A model generated the notes under the pieces. That model saw only the letters and a program-made list of their open reading frames with translations, searched no databases and was not told the DNA's origin. The translations under genes and the position numbers were made by a program. From CAZDKK01 sp964603725 (GTDB taxonomy: Bacteria; Eisenbacteria; RBG-16-71-46; CAIMUX01; WJJG01): 64,000 bases of DNA. Every line of letters begins with the position of its first letter. The stretch's first letter is position 1. Location: the NCBI GenBank assembly GCA_964603725.1, contig CAZRWW010000004.1, positions 1-64,000 on the forward strand, read 5' to 3'. Shown here in pieces: positions 46,801-54,900 of the stretch.

Positions 46801-47191
46801 ACTGAATCGGGGCGGCCGGAAGCACATCGAGCCCCACGAGCGTGCGCGTCTCGGCGCCCAGGATGGTGACCCTCGCCTCGGCCCCGAACGGCACGGCGAT
46901 GAAGCGACCGAAGCCGGGCAGGTCGGGGGCGCCGGCGTCGTTGGGCAGGAAGCAGCCGGGCAGCCAGACCTTCTGCAGGGTCTGCCCCTCCACGTCGACC
47001 GGCTCGAGCCCGAACGCCTGCATGGCGTAGCGGACTTCCACGCCGGCGGCGTCCTGGGCCCGCAGCTCGAACTCGGTCTGGCCCGAGTTCTCCTCGATCC
47101 GGATGATCTCGCCCCAGGCCGCCAGCGGCGCCGCCAGCAGAACGAGCAGCGCCACGGCCAGAAAGTGTGAACGCTTGAGAATCGTACTCAT
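43835..47191 (-). CDS. Gingipain-like C25 peptidase with beta-helix and FlgD tail
   Basis: A 1118-residue exported protease. After the signal peptide (1-27) comes a pro-domain and a C25 domain with probable dyad H507 (MHRDHGLVTGWG) and C539 (FSVNCLTGKY). A right-handed beta-helix (about 760-1020; YLTIQEAIDAA then repeated CVF/CTL-type rungs) and a FlgD-type tail follow (GARPNPFTRTT, VFDPSGRLVRTLVDG, SGIYYYQLSVGG). It is a close paralogue of the protein at 51955-55683. GGGGAGGGG supports ATG 47191; a longer frame upstream is not convincing. Confidence 0.87.
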   Translation of the reverse strand: MSTILKRSHFLAVALLVLLAAPLAAWGEIIRIEENSGQTEFELRAQDAAGVEVRYAMQAFGLEPVDVEGQTLQKVWLPGCFLPNDAGAPDLPGFGRFIAVPFGAEARVTILGAETRTLVGLDVLPAAPIQFENDDTPPTYVKDMAIYGRRANFPASPVLVSEPVEMRGANAVTLGITPFQYNPVARELTVYTSLDIRIDFVGGAGRFSDDRLRNRYWESLLQDQILNYETLPAIDFNSRSPRDGRSGYEYVIITPDNATCIAWADSIKTWRNAQGITTEVFTTAQTGTTTTQIESWLNNAYATWDVPPVAFLILGDYPSSGDAGGGAEAGSVAGDGYRENLPGVASPIYNGYCVSDNIYADTNGNQLPEMAHGRLCPRTDVDLANMLRKMFSHERQPVMDPSFYDRPLIAGGWQTERWFILCAEVIYGHQANVLGKTPVREYAIYSGYPGTQWSTNQNTYMVVNYFGPNGLGYIPATPQHLTDWGGNATRINNDINAGAYFVMHRDHGLVTGWGEPAYNNGNVNMLTNTKYPFVFSVNCLTGKYNYAGTSFTEMFHRIQYGAVGLLAASETSYSFVNDAYIWGVFDSMWPGFDPGYGTGGTSATALRPGFGQTYGKYYLQASSWPYNPQNKTVTYHLFHHHGDVFITMNDRVPTPLTVLHEDHLEPGEATFTVQAEAGALIGLSVDGALIGVAEATGAPLPIAIIPQGEGGELRVVATKANRLRYDVRIPIEAGSIIVDPEGGGDYLTIQEAIDAAAEDDLIELVDAVFMGPGNRDLNFQGKAITVQSLSGNPATCVIDCQYAARGVSFVNGEGAGSVLQNVTITHGFLTDARGAGVYCYGASPTLNNVHFIDNQVTGAGIGGAVAAVSESGPQLHYCVFSGNASDHHAADVHLFDSTVLLDHCTLYGGSAPDGGVIHVDSGGLLTMRNTVVAFSQAGQAVNCVWSGAATLDCCDIFGNAGGDWVGCIAGQYGLDNISLDPQFCDAAGGDFRLWNYTPCVSEMCGQVGALAIGCYETSDVRPGDAAALFLSGARPNPFTRTTCIAYAVPAAAGRTLLQVFDPSGRLVRTLVDGVEAAGAHVVTWDGASASGERQPSGIYYYQLSVGGEQATRRVILLR

Positions 47192-47436
47192 GGACCCCTC
47201 CCCTGTCTGCCACCAAGGATCAGCACGTCGTTTCGACCGACCTGAAGACTGGCGTTCCACGCGGTGTTCACCCAAGGCTGTCGCGCCATAGGAAGCGGGA
47301 AACAAAGCAGTTCGTGGTCCGATCCCGCCTACAGGACGACTCCCGCAGCCCGCTGTCGCGCCGGGCCTGCGCCGAGCCGTCACCCTAATCGCACCGGCCC
47401 AGTAAGTTTACGCCACAGCAGATAGGGCGCGCAACT

Positions 47437-48255
47437 CTATTGAGCGAGCTCTGGCCTCCGTGGCCCCGGCTCGCCGGCCGCCAGGAACTGCCGGACCACC
47501 GACAGCGTCTGCAGCAACCCGGCGCGCTCGCGCACCTCGAGCACCCACCAGGCGCACTTCGGCAGGCGGCGCAGCAAACCCAGCCGGCCGGCGATCTGGG
47601 CCACTTCCCGGGGAGGAACGTGCTCGCGGCCTTCCTCGGCATGGTAGACGTGAGCGCCAAGGAAACGCTCGGGCTGCGGGCCGACAAAGTCCTCGATCGC
47701 ATAGTGTTGGCTGGTCACCGAGGGGCTCACGTAGGCGTGACCGATGTCGAGGGTGGCCCACGGCCCCGCCTTGCGAATCAGCTTCTCGTACAGCTCGGGC
47801 CGGCTGGTCCAGCCCCAGGCGAGATTCTCCAGGCACAGCCGCACGCCGGTGCTCTCCGCATAGCGCACCAGGTGGGCGAGGCTCTCGATCGTGCGCTCCC
47901 ACGAGAGGCCCAGCGTCGAGTCGTGGCCGAGCCCCACGTGAATCGTCACGACCTCCCCGCCGAGGCGCGCGACCAGGCGGCACACCTGGCGGAACACGCG
48001 CATCGCCTCGCGCGAGCGCTCCGCATCGACGTCACCGAGATCGGTCTTCTGGAACGCGCAGTGATAGCGCACCTCGAGCGGGTGCAGGACGGCAATGCGC
48101 CGCGCGAGCTCCTCGGCGGCCTCGTCCGAGTCCGGCAGATCAGCGCGCCGCAGGCTCCACTCGACCCCATCGAAGCCGTGCCCGAGGGCCAGCGCGCGCA
48201 GCTCGTGTACGTCGGGGATGAAATTGCAGCAGGCGATCCTGGGCTGGTTGTTCAA
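47437..48255 (-). CDS. TIM-barrel sugar isomerase/epimerase-like protein
   Basis: A 272-residue xylose-isomerase-like TIM-barrel (AP-endonuclease-2 family). Metal-site segments are visible: VTIHVGLGHD, LCLENLAWGW, ATLDIGHAY, LGAHVYHAEEGREH. The best start is TTG at 48255: it overlaps the upstream stop as TTGA, with AGGGGAAC about 7 nt before. A longer open frame lies inside the upstream gene. Reaction unknown; the neighbours suggest a sugar-alcohol or inositol-like headgroup pathway. Confidence 0.75.
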   Translation of the reverse strand: MNNQPRIACCNFIPDVHELRALALGHGFDGVEWSLRRADLPDSDEAAEELARRIAVLHPLEVRYHCAFQKTDLGDVDAERSREAMRVFRQVCRLVARLGGEVVTIHVGLGHDSTLGLSWERTIESLAHLVRYAESTGVRLCLENLAWGWTSRPELYEKLIRKAGPWATLDIGHAYVSPSVTSQHYAIEDFVGPQPERFLGAHVYHAEEGREHVPPREVAQIAGRLGLLRRLPKCAWWVLEVRERAGLLQTLSVVRQFLAAGEPGPRRPELAQ

Positions 48256-48830
48256 GGTCGCGTTCCCCTGTGCTCTCCGGCGCTCAGGCGCCGCAGCCGT
48301 TCCGGGATCTCCCAGGCTGCCATCAACCTGGCCGTGGCGGGCGGCACGAGGTGATCCCACGCCAGATTGGCCGCCATGCGGGCGCGCACGTCGGTCGCGC
48401 TGATGCCCTTGCGCTCGACCGGCCGCTCCGAGAGCACCTCGGTGCGCAGGCCGAGCCCGCGGAAGCGCTCCAGCTTGCGACGTCCCCAGTCATCGTACAC
48501 GGAGACGAAGAAGGTCGCCGTGAGGGGCACGTAGCAGTGATAGAGCTCGGGGAAGTTGATCGGGAAAGGCACGACCGTGAACGCTCCGCGCTCGACCCCG
48601 GCCTCGTCCAGGACAGCCTCGACCAGCCTGTGGCGCTCGTAGTAGCTGAGCGGATTGGCCTCCGGGCGGCTGCGGTGGGGATCGGCGGGGTCCGCGGCGG
48701 TCAGGCGCGGATCGGGGTTGGTGATGCCCACGATCAGACGGCGGCAGCGGGCCTTGCCGTCGAGCAGGTAGGCCAGGTGGTCGTTGTGCAACACCTGGAA
48801 GCGCCCGTGGATCACGCCCTCGTCATGCAC
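48252..48830 (-). CDS. NMN-adenylyltransferase-like nucleotidyltransferase
   Basis: A 192-residue Rossmann-type nucleotidylyltransferase. GRFQVLHNDHLAYL contains the TxGH-like signature as HNDH; GISATDVRARM matches the ISxTxxR motif. It resembles archaeal-type NadM/NMNAT enzymes, but the setting between a CDP-alcohol phosphatidyltransferase and an isomerase also fits a cytidylyltransferase that activates a headgroup. It overlaps both neighbours by a few bases. Confidence 0.75.
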   Translation of the reverse strand: MHDEGVIHGRFQVLHNDHLAYLLDGKARCRRLIVGITNPDPRLTAADPADPHRSRPEANPLSYYERHRLVEAVLDEAGVERGAFTVVPFPINFPELYHCYVPLTATFFVSVYDDWGRRKLERFRGLGLRTEVLSERPVERKGISATDVRARMAANLAWDHLVPPATARLMAAWEIPERLRRLSAGEHRGTRP

Positions 48831-49506
48831 CGCGGGATGCCTCCTCGCTCGCGAGCCGCTCCGCGCCGCGCGCCCGCCGGAGCCGGCGCGCCACCTCGGC
48901 GTTCGTATGGACTGCCAGGTAGATCAGTCCCAGCAGGGGCATCGGCCTCCAGAGCAGCGTCCCCCACGCGCAGAGGATCATCACCGCCGCACGCGTTCCC
49001 TTGCTCACCAGGGTCGGGGACCCGAGCGCCAGGCCGAGTCCTTCCGCCCGCGCCGAGGTGTAGCTGATCAGGTTCGAGCCGATCAGCGCCAGGCCGCCGG
49101 CGCCGATGAGCACCGCCAGGGGCGCCGCGTGCTCCCGGCCCAGGAAGGCGGTCGTGCCGATGACCATGGCGCCGTCGGCGTAGCGGTCCAGGGCCGAGTC
49201 CCAGAAGGCCCCCGCGCGCGAAGCCTGCCCGCGCAGGCGCGCGAGCTGTCCGTCGACGCCGTCGAGCACTTGCGCCAAAGCCGCGACGCACCCCGCCAGC
49301 CAACCGTGGCCCAGGGCGTAGATCGTGCCCGCCGCGACCCCCAACCCCGCGGCGGTCAGGGTGACCCCGCCCGGCCGCACCCAGCGCCAGCCGGCCAGAT
49401 GCGGCGTGAGCCGGGCGGAGAGATGGACTTTGATCCACCGCAAGACGAAGCGGTCGCTGGGCTTGGTCCGCCAGTCAGCGGAAGGGGGTGTGACGTGCGC
49501 GTGCAT
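48823..49506 (-). CDS. CDP-alcohol phosphatidyltransferase
   Basis: A roughly 227-residue membrane enzyme. The family motif DxxDGxxARxxxxxxxxGxxxDxxxD is complete: DGVDGQLARLRG followed by GAFWDSALD. Such enzymes displace CMP from a CDP-activated alcohol to make phospholipids. About six helices are expected. The start is uncertain (no good ribosome site near ATG 49506), and the frame is open further upstream. It overlaps the nucleotidyltransferase gene by 8 nt. Confidence 0.8.
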   Translation of the reverse strand: MHAHVTPPSADWRTKPSDRFVLRWIKVHLSARLTPHLAGWRWVRPGGVTLTAAGLGVAAGTIYALGHGWLAGCVAALAQVLDGVDGQLARLRGQASRAGAFWDSALDRYADGAMVIGTTAFLGREHAAPLAVLIGAGGLALIGSNLISYTSARAEGLGLALGSPTLVSKGTRAAVMILCAWGTLLWRPMPLLGLIYLAVHTNAEVARRLRRARGAERLASEEASRGA

Positions 49507-49581
49507 GCGGACATGAAAGCCCGGTCGACAAGGGCAAGTCAATCCCGGGTCCACAAGATGCTCGCCGGTGGTGGGCCGCCC

Positions 49582-49608
49582 GTCAGGCCCGTCAGGCCCG
49601 TCAGGCCC
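49582..49608. repeat. 9-bp tandem repeat
   Basis: Three perfect GTCAGGCCC copies overlap the stop of the DUF2330 gene. Confidence 0.8.
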
Positions 49609-50626
49609 GCCTGGCTCCTCGCCGGCGCAGCCAGAGCTGGGAACCGAGGCCGGCCAGCGCGAGGAGCGCCGTCTCGAACCAGGGCCAGGCGGCATAGTCG
49701 ATCCGGCGGAACTCCCGGTCATGGCCGGCCGGCGTGATCTCGATGTCTTGCGCCATGTCGGCGGCGGTCAGCTCGCCGTGCAAGCGGGTCAGGAAGCTGC
49801 CTTCCTTGACCTGCTGAGCGACCAGCGGATGGTGGCGCCGCAGGAAGCTCAGCTCGTCGCGACCGATGCGGTTGGCGTACTCGGTCCGCGCGCCGGGGAA
49901 GGTCATGCGGTGCGGCGCGCAGACGTAGACGTACACCTCCACGCGCGGGGCGGAGCTGATCGCGGAGATCCGCATCGGGAGCACCGCCTGCGCGGTGTCG
50001 AACGAAAGGCTGATCGCCGGCGTGCTGCCGTACCACCAGGGCGCGCTCGGGTAGCCGGCGAAGGCCGTGGAGTCGATGCGCATGGCGACGAAGTACCAGG
50101 CCTTGTCGATGTAGAACTGCAGCGCGTCCGTGACCTCGCCGCGATTGGCATCGCGCAGGTAGCCCTTTTCCTCGAGCCACTCGGCCAACTCGCTCGGCGA
50201 GTCGGCGCCCACCACGCGCGTGTCATAGACGCCGACCGTGCGCTCCTCATAGACGATGACGCCCCCCGATCCAGCAGGATCGATGCGGAAGTCATCCTCC
50301 TGGCCCAGGCCGCAGCAGCCGAAGCGGCGGTCTCTGGTGATGGGCGCGGTGTAGTCGTAGGCCTGCCGGAAGAGCTCGGCCTCAGCCTCTGCGAGCTGAG
50401 GCAGGCCGGGCACGGGAACGATCCAGGCGAAGTCTCGCGCCTGGGTCTGGAAGCCGGTGCGCAGGATCAACGTCTCGCGCCCGGCGGCGGGATCGAAGTC
50501 AATGAAGGCCTGCTGGGCGCCCTCGTAGATGTGGTAGTCCCCCCAGGGGATCATCCCCCCGTCGGCCTGCACCGAGGCGGCGGCGCCCGCCAGGAGCGTC
50601 AGGGCAAGCAGGGTTCGCTGCGGCAT
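49601..50626 (-). CDS. DUF2330 exported protein
   Basis: A 341-residue protein with a signal peptide (1-21), DGGMIPWGDYHIYEGAQQ near the mature start, and the DUF2330 pattern (AFIDFDPAAGRETLILR, FAWIVPVPGLPQ, FYIDKAWYFVAMRI). A C-terminal hydrophobic helix plus LRRRGARRA looks like a cell-wall or membrane anchor. Function unknown. GGGAGGGA precedes ATG 50626. Confidence 0.8.
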   Translation of the reverse strand: MPQRTLLALTLLAGAAASVQADGGMIPWGDYHIYEGAQQAFIDFDPAAGRETLILRTGFQTQARDFAWIVPVPGLPQLAEAEAELFRQAYDYTAPITRDRRFGCCGLGQEDDFRIDPAGSGGVIVYEERTVGVYDTRVVGADSPSELAEWLEEKGYLRDANRGEVTDALQFYIDKAWYFVAMRIDSTAFAGYPSAPWWYGSTPAISLSFDTAQAVLPMRISAISSAPRVEVYVYVCAPHRMTFPGARTEYANRIGRDELSFLRRHHPLVAQQVKEGSFLTRLHGELTAADMAQDIEITPAGHDREFRRIDYAAWPWFETALLALAGLGSQLWLRRRGARRA

Positions 50627-50651
50627 GCGTCCCTCCCGCGGCGCACATCCC

Positions 50652-51320
50652 CTACGGCAAGAACGAGACACAACCCCGCAAGTCGACTCCCGCCAGGCTC
50701 ACACGATGATCGTCGCTCGTGTAGTCCACGGGGGCCGAACCCAGACCGGTGGAGACTTCCACACCCAGTGCCCACTTGGTGCCCGGCAGCCACCACTCCT
50801 GCAGGGCCAGCACGCGCAGGCCCCAGCCCCAGGCGGTCATCTCCACGCGTTCCAGGGGATTGGCGCGCAACGACCCCGGGAAGCGCTCCGTGACCCGGAC
50901 GTACTGGAGCGCCAGGCCGATCCCGAGCCCGGAGCCCACGCGGCGGAGCGGCCGCCCCCGCACGCCGACCTCGAGCGGCATCGCCCGCAGCCTCGACGAG
51001 GGCCCGCCGGAGAAGCCGCCGACGTCGTGGTAGGGGTCGCCGCTGTCTCCCAGGTAGCCGCCGCCGATGAAGACCTCGCCGCCGCGCTGCAACGGGACGG
51101 CGCACCGCAGGAGGAAGGAGGGCACGATCCCGTAGGTCTGATCCATGTCGCGATTGAAGAAGCTGCTCGCCCCGACGCTGCAGGAGAGGATCGGCCCGAG
51201 GCCGGCTCCGGCGGAGACATCTCCCGTGGTCTGGGCCGCCGCCGGGCCGGCGCCCAGCAGGCCCAGCATCACCAGCAGAAGACTCCGGCCCATGGGGCCC
51301 GCGGAGCGGGCCGCCCGCAT
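50652..51320 (-). CDS. Outer-membrane beta-barrel protein
   Basis: A roughly 222-residue protein with a signal peptide (RSLLLVMLGLLGAGPAAAQ) and repeated amphipathic beta strands (GAGLGPILSCSVGASSFF, GGEVFIGGGYLGD, GIGLALQYVRVTER, WALGVEVSTGLGSA), a typical small outer-membrane barrel. The start is uncertain: MRAARS at 51320 gives a normal signal peptide, while ATG at 51362 has the better ribosome site (GGGGA). It ends 25 nt before DUF2330. Confidence 0.65.
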   Translation of the reverse strand: MRAARSAGPMGRSLLLVMLGLLGAGPAAAQTTGDVSAGAGLGPILSCSVGASSFFNRDMDQTYGIVPSFLLRCAVPLQRGGEVFIGGGYLGDSGDPYHDVGGFSGGPSSRLRAMPLEVGVRGRPLRRVGSGLGIGLALQYVRVTERFPGSLRANPLERVEMTAWGWGLRVLALQEWWLPGTKWALGVEVSTGLGSAPVDYTSDDHRVSLAGVDLRGCVSFLP

Positions 51321-51643
51321 CGGACTCTGCAGCAGATTCAGTCGGACACGTTCAGGCGGCATGTTCGCGATCCCCATCACCTCGCGCTCGTGGGGCGTCA
51401 CGCTGTGCTCGGCATCTAGTACCCTGATCACCCGCCGCGGTTTCCCCGGCGCGAGCGCGCTGCGCAATCCCCGGCGCGGCGGCCGCCTCACGGGTCCGGC
51501 CAACCCCCGTCAACCTCGCGACCCGCCCGGTCTCGGGCGTCGCCGGCCGCTCCTGAGAGACGGCCGTGGACCGGCGATTCCTTCCTGTGCTAGTCTTCCT
51601 GCTCTCCGCCGGGGACCAGGCGCCCGGGCGGACAGACAGCCAC
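51321..51643. other. Leader region between barrel gene and tRNA-Ser
   Basis: 323 bases containing the probable promoters of the leftward barrel-gene run and of the tRNA. Short open frames are present but unsupported. Confidence 0.35.
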
Positions 51644-51730
51644 GGAGAGGTGTCCGAGTGGTTGAAGGAGCTCGCCTCGAAAGCGAGTAGGCTCTTACGG
51701 GTCTCGGGGGTTCGAATCCCCCCCTCTCCG
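51644..51730 (+). tRNA. tRNA-Ser (anticodon CGA)
   Basis: An 87-nt cloverleaf. The acceptor arm GGAGAGG pairs with CCTCTCC, discriminator G. The anticodon loop CTCGAAA between CTCGC and GCGAG gives CGA, read as UCG serine. A long variable arm (class II tRNA) precedes the T arm GGGGG-TTCGAAT-CCCCC. CCA is not encoded. Confidence 0.95.
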
Positions 51731-51759
51731 CAGCTTCCCCTACCGCGCGCAGCCACAAT

Positions 51760-51838
51760 CGCGCACAGCCCCTGACCGCGCTCCGCCGGCCTATCGCCTC
51801 CAGCCCCGACCGCGCACAGCCCCGGACCGCGCTCCGCC
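51760..51838. repeat. 28-bp direct repeat
   Basis: CGCGCACAGCCCCTGACCGC-type units of 28 bp at 51760-51787 and 51811-51838 differ at one base, just after the tRNA. Confidence 0.75.
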
Positions 51839-51869
51839 CCGGTGGCGGGTTGCGCCCCAGGAAGACGCC

Positions 51870-51914
51870 CGAAAAGCGCGTGGGGCCGGGCCCGCTCGGG
51901 ACCCGACCCCACGC
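51870..51914 (-). terminator. Intrinsic terminator of the third gingipain-like gene
   Basis: On the minus strand, GCGTGGGG...CCCCACGC forms a hairpin (51878-51914) 40 nt after the stop, followed by GCTTTTCGGG with a T run. Confidence 0.7.
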
Positions 51915-51954
51915 CGAGACGCACGCCTGCGCGCGGCTGACCGCGCGGCGCGTG

Positions 51955-54900
51955 TTACTTCATCAGCACCATCCGCTGCGTGTCGCTCTGGTCGCCGACA
52001 CGGAGCTGGTAGTAGTAGACGCCCGAAGCCACCCGCTCCCCGGCGGCATTGGTGCCGTCCCAGGCCACGACGTGACTGCCGGCGCCCAACGTCTCATTCA
52101 CCAGGGTCCGCACCAGGCGGCCCGACGGATCGAAGACCTCCAGCACGGCGGCCGAGCCGGTCGCGTTGGACGGAATCTGGAAGGCGATGGTCGTCGTGCG
52201 CCCGAAGGGGTTCGGCTGCGCCCGGCCGAGCAGCATGCCGCTCGCCGCCAGCTCCTCTTCCGCGCCGCTCATCGCGAAGCACTCGATGCCGTTCGCGCCG
52301 ATCTGCCCGCAGGCGTACTGCTGGCACGGCGAGTAATTCCAGAGCGTGAAGTCCCAATTGGGAGCATCGCAGAAGGCCGGGTCGAGCGAGAAGTTGCCGT
52401 TCACGCCCAGCAGGCCCGCGATGTACCCGGTCCAGTCGCCGCCGGCGTTGCCGAAGGCGTCGCAGCAGTTCATGGTGACGTTGTCGGGAGCGACGCACTC
52501 GAAGGCGGCGCCGGCTGTCGAGAACGAGAAGATGTTCTTCGTGAACGTCCCCTGGCCCGAGGCCAGGTAGACGCAACCACCGGCCGTCCCGCTGTTGCCG
52601 TAGAAGGTGCAGTTGCCGACCGTGACCGCCGAGGTGGCCAGCGCCATGGCGCCGCCGCTCGCGCTCTGGTTCCCCGCGAACTGACACAGGTTGAAGGTGG
52701 CCTGAGATCCCTCGCAGTCGACCGCGCCGCCGAGGCCTTCAGCCGAGTTGCTGAAGAAGTTGCAGCGCGTCAGCCCCGGCGAGGCGTTCAGGCAGGCCAC
52801 CGCGCCGCCCTGGCCGCTCATCCCCGGCTCGGTCGAGTTGCCGGTGAACGTGCAGTACGTGAGGGTCGGGTTGGACCCGTCCTGACAGAACAGCCCCGCC
52901 CCGCGGACGCCCACGTTGCCCTGGAACGTGCACAGCGTCATCTGCGGCGATGAGCCGCCGACGCACGCTACTGTGCCCAGTTGGGTCGTGTTGTTCCTGA
53001 ACGCGCAGTTGCTGACCACCCACGGGCTGGACATCTGCTCGAACAGGACGGCCGCGCCCGTGTGGGCCGTGTTCCCCTCGAAGGTGCAACGATCGATCGC
53101 CGGCGCCGCGCCCGTGCAGAGCAGGGCGCCGCCGCGCTCGCCAGCGTTGTTCTGGAAGACCAGGCCGATCAGGTTCGGCGCCGCGCCCTCGCACAGGATC
53201 GCGCCGCCGCTCGCGCACTCGCCCGGCCCGTAGCCGTTGCGGATCGTGAAGTTGCGCAGGATCGTGGTTCCCGTCTCGCCCGTGTGGAAGCGGAACCCGC
53301 GGTGCGGCTCGATCTCGCTGCCGCCGCAGTCGATGATGCAGGCGGCCGCGTTGCCGCTCAGCGACTCGATCGTGAGCTGCTTGCCGTGCGTGTCCAGGTC
53401 GCGATTGCCCTCGCCCACGAAGACGCCGTCGGCCAGGTAGATCTGGTTGCCGTCGGAGGCCGCGTCGATGGCCGCCTGGATGGTGGGGTAGTTGCCCGTC
53501 CCCTGAGCGTTCACGAGGATCGAACCCGCCTCGATCGGAATGCGCACGTCATAGCGGTAGAAGTTGGCCTTCGTGACCGTGATGCGCAGCTCGCCTTCCT
53601 CGGTCTGGGCCACGATCGGAATCGCGACCGGGCCACCCGTGGCCTGGGCCACGCCGATGATCTCCCCGTTCACCGTGAGCCCGATCATTGCGCCCTGGTT
53701 CGCCTGGACCGTGAAGGTCGTCTCCTCGAACTCGAGGTGATCGTCGTGCACCACGGTGAGATTCTGCGGCACCTGTGTGCCCATGCGGATGAAGACATCG
53801 CCGTGGTGGTGGAACAGGTGATGTGTGTGAACCTTGTTCTGCGGATTGTACGGCCAGCTGCTGGCCTGCAGATAGTGCTTGCCCGAGGCCATCGCGAACG
53901 CCGGCATCAGGTTGGTCGGGCCGATGTTGTCGCCGGAGCCGTAGCCCGGATCGAACTCGGGCCACATGCTGTCCCACATGCCCCAGATGAAGGCGTCGTT
54001 GACGAACGAGTAGGAGACCTCGGAGGCCGCGGTGAGGCCGAGTGCCCCTTCCACCTGGCGGTGGAACTTCTCGGTGAAGGAGAGGCCGCTCCAGTTGTAC
54101 TTGCCGGTCAGGCAGTTGATCGTGAAGACGAAGGGATACCGATTGCCGTTGATGTTGATGGCGTTCAAGCTGCTGTTGTTGAACGCCGGCTCGCCCCAGC
54201 CGGTTTCGAGGCCGTGGTCGCGGTGCAGCACCATGTAAGCGCCGGCATTGATATCATTGATGATGCGCGTGGCGTTCCCGCCCCAGTCGGTCAGGTGCTG
54301 CGGCGTCGCCGGGATGTACCCCAGCCCGTTGGGGCCGAAGTAGTTGACGACCATGTAGGTGTTCTGGTTCGACGACCACTGCGTGCCCGGATACCCCGAG
54401 TAGATGGCGTACTCGCGCGTGGGCGTCTTGCCCAGCACGTTGACCTGGTGGCCGTAGCAGATCTCCGTGGCGAGGATAAACCAGCGCTCGGTCTGCCAGC
54501 CGCCCGCAATCACCGGCTTTGCGTAGAAGGTGGGATCGGTGACCGGGTTGCGCTCGTAGTCGAACATCCGGCCGATCATGGTCTGAAGATCGCTGATCGA
54601 GTGCGCGGTGATGCGTCCGTGCGCCATGTCCGGCAGGTTGTCGCCGTTGACGTCAGCGTAGATGTTGTCGCTGACGCAGTAGCCGTTCCAGATGGGCGAG
54701 GTGACCGCGTAGTCGTCGCCGCTGCTCGGGTAGTCGCCCAGCAGCAGGAAGGCCGCCGGTGGCGTGCTCCAGGTGTTGTACGCGTTGTTGAGGAAGTTCT
54801 CGATGGCCGCGGTGGTCGTGCCCCCGACCTCGGTCAGCGTGAAGACGTCGGCGCTGACGCCCTGGAGCGTGCGCCAGGCCTTGATCGAGTCGGCCCAGGC

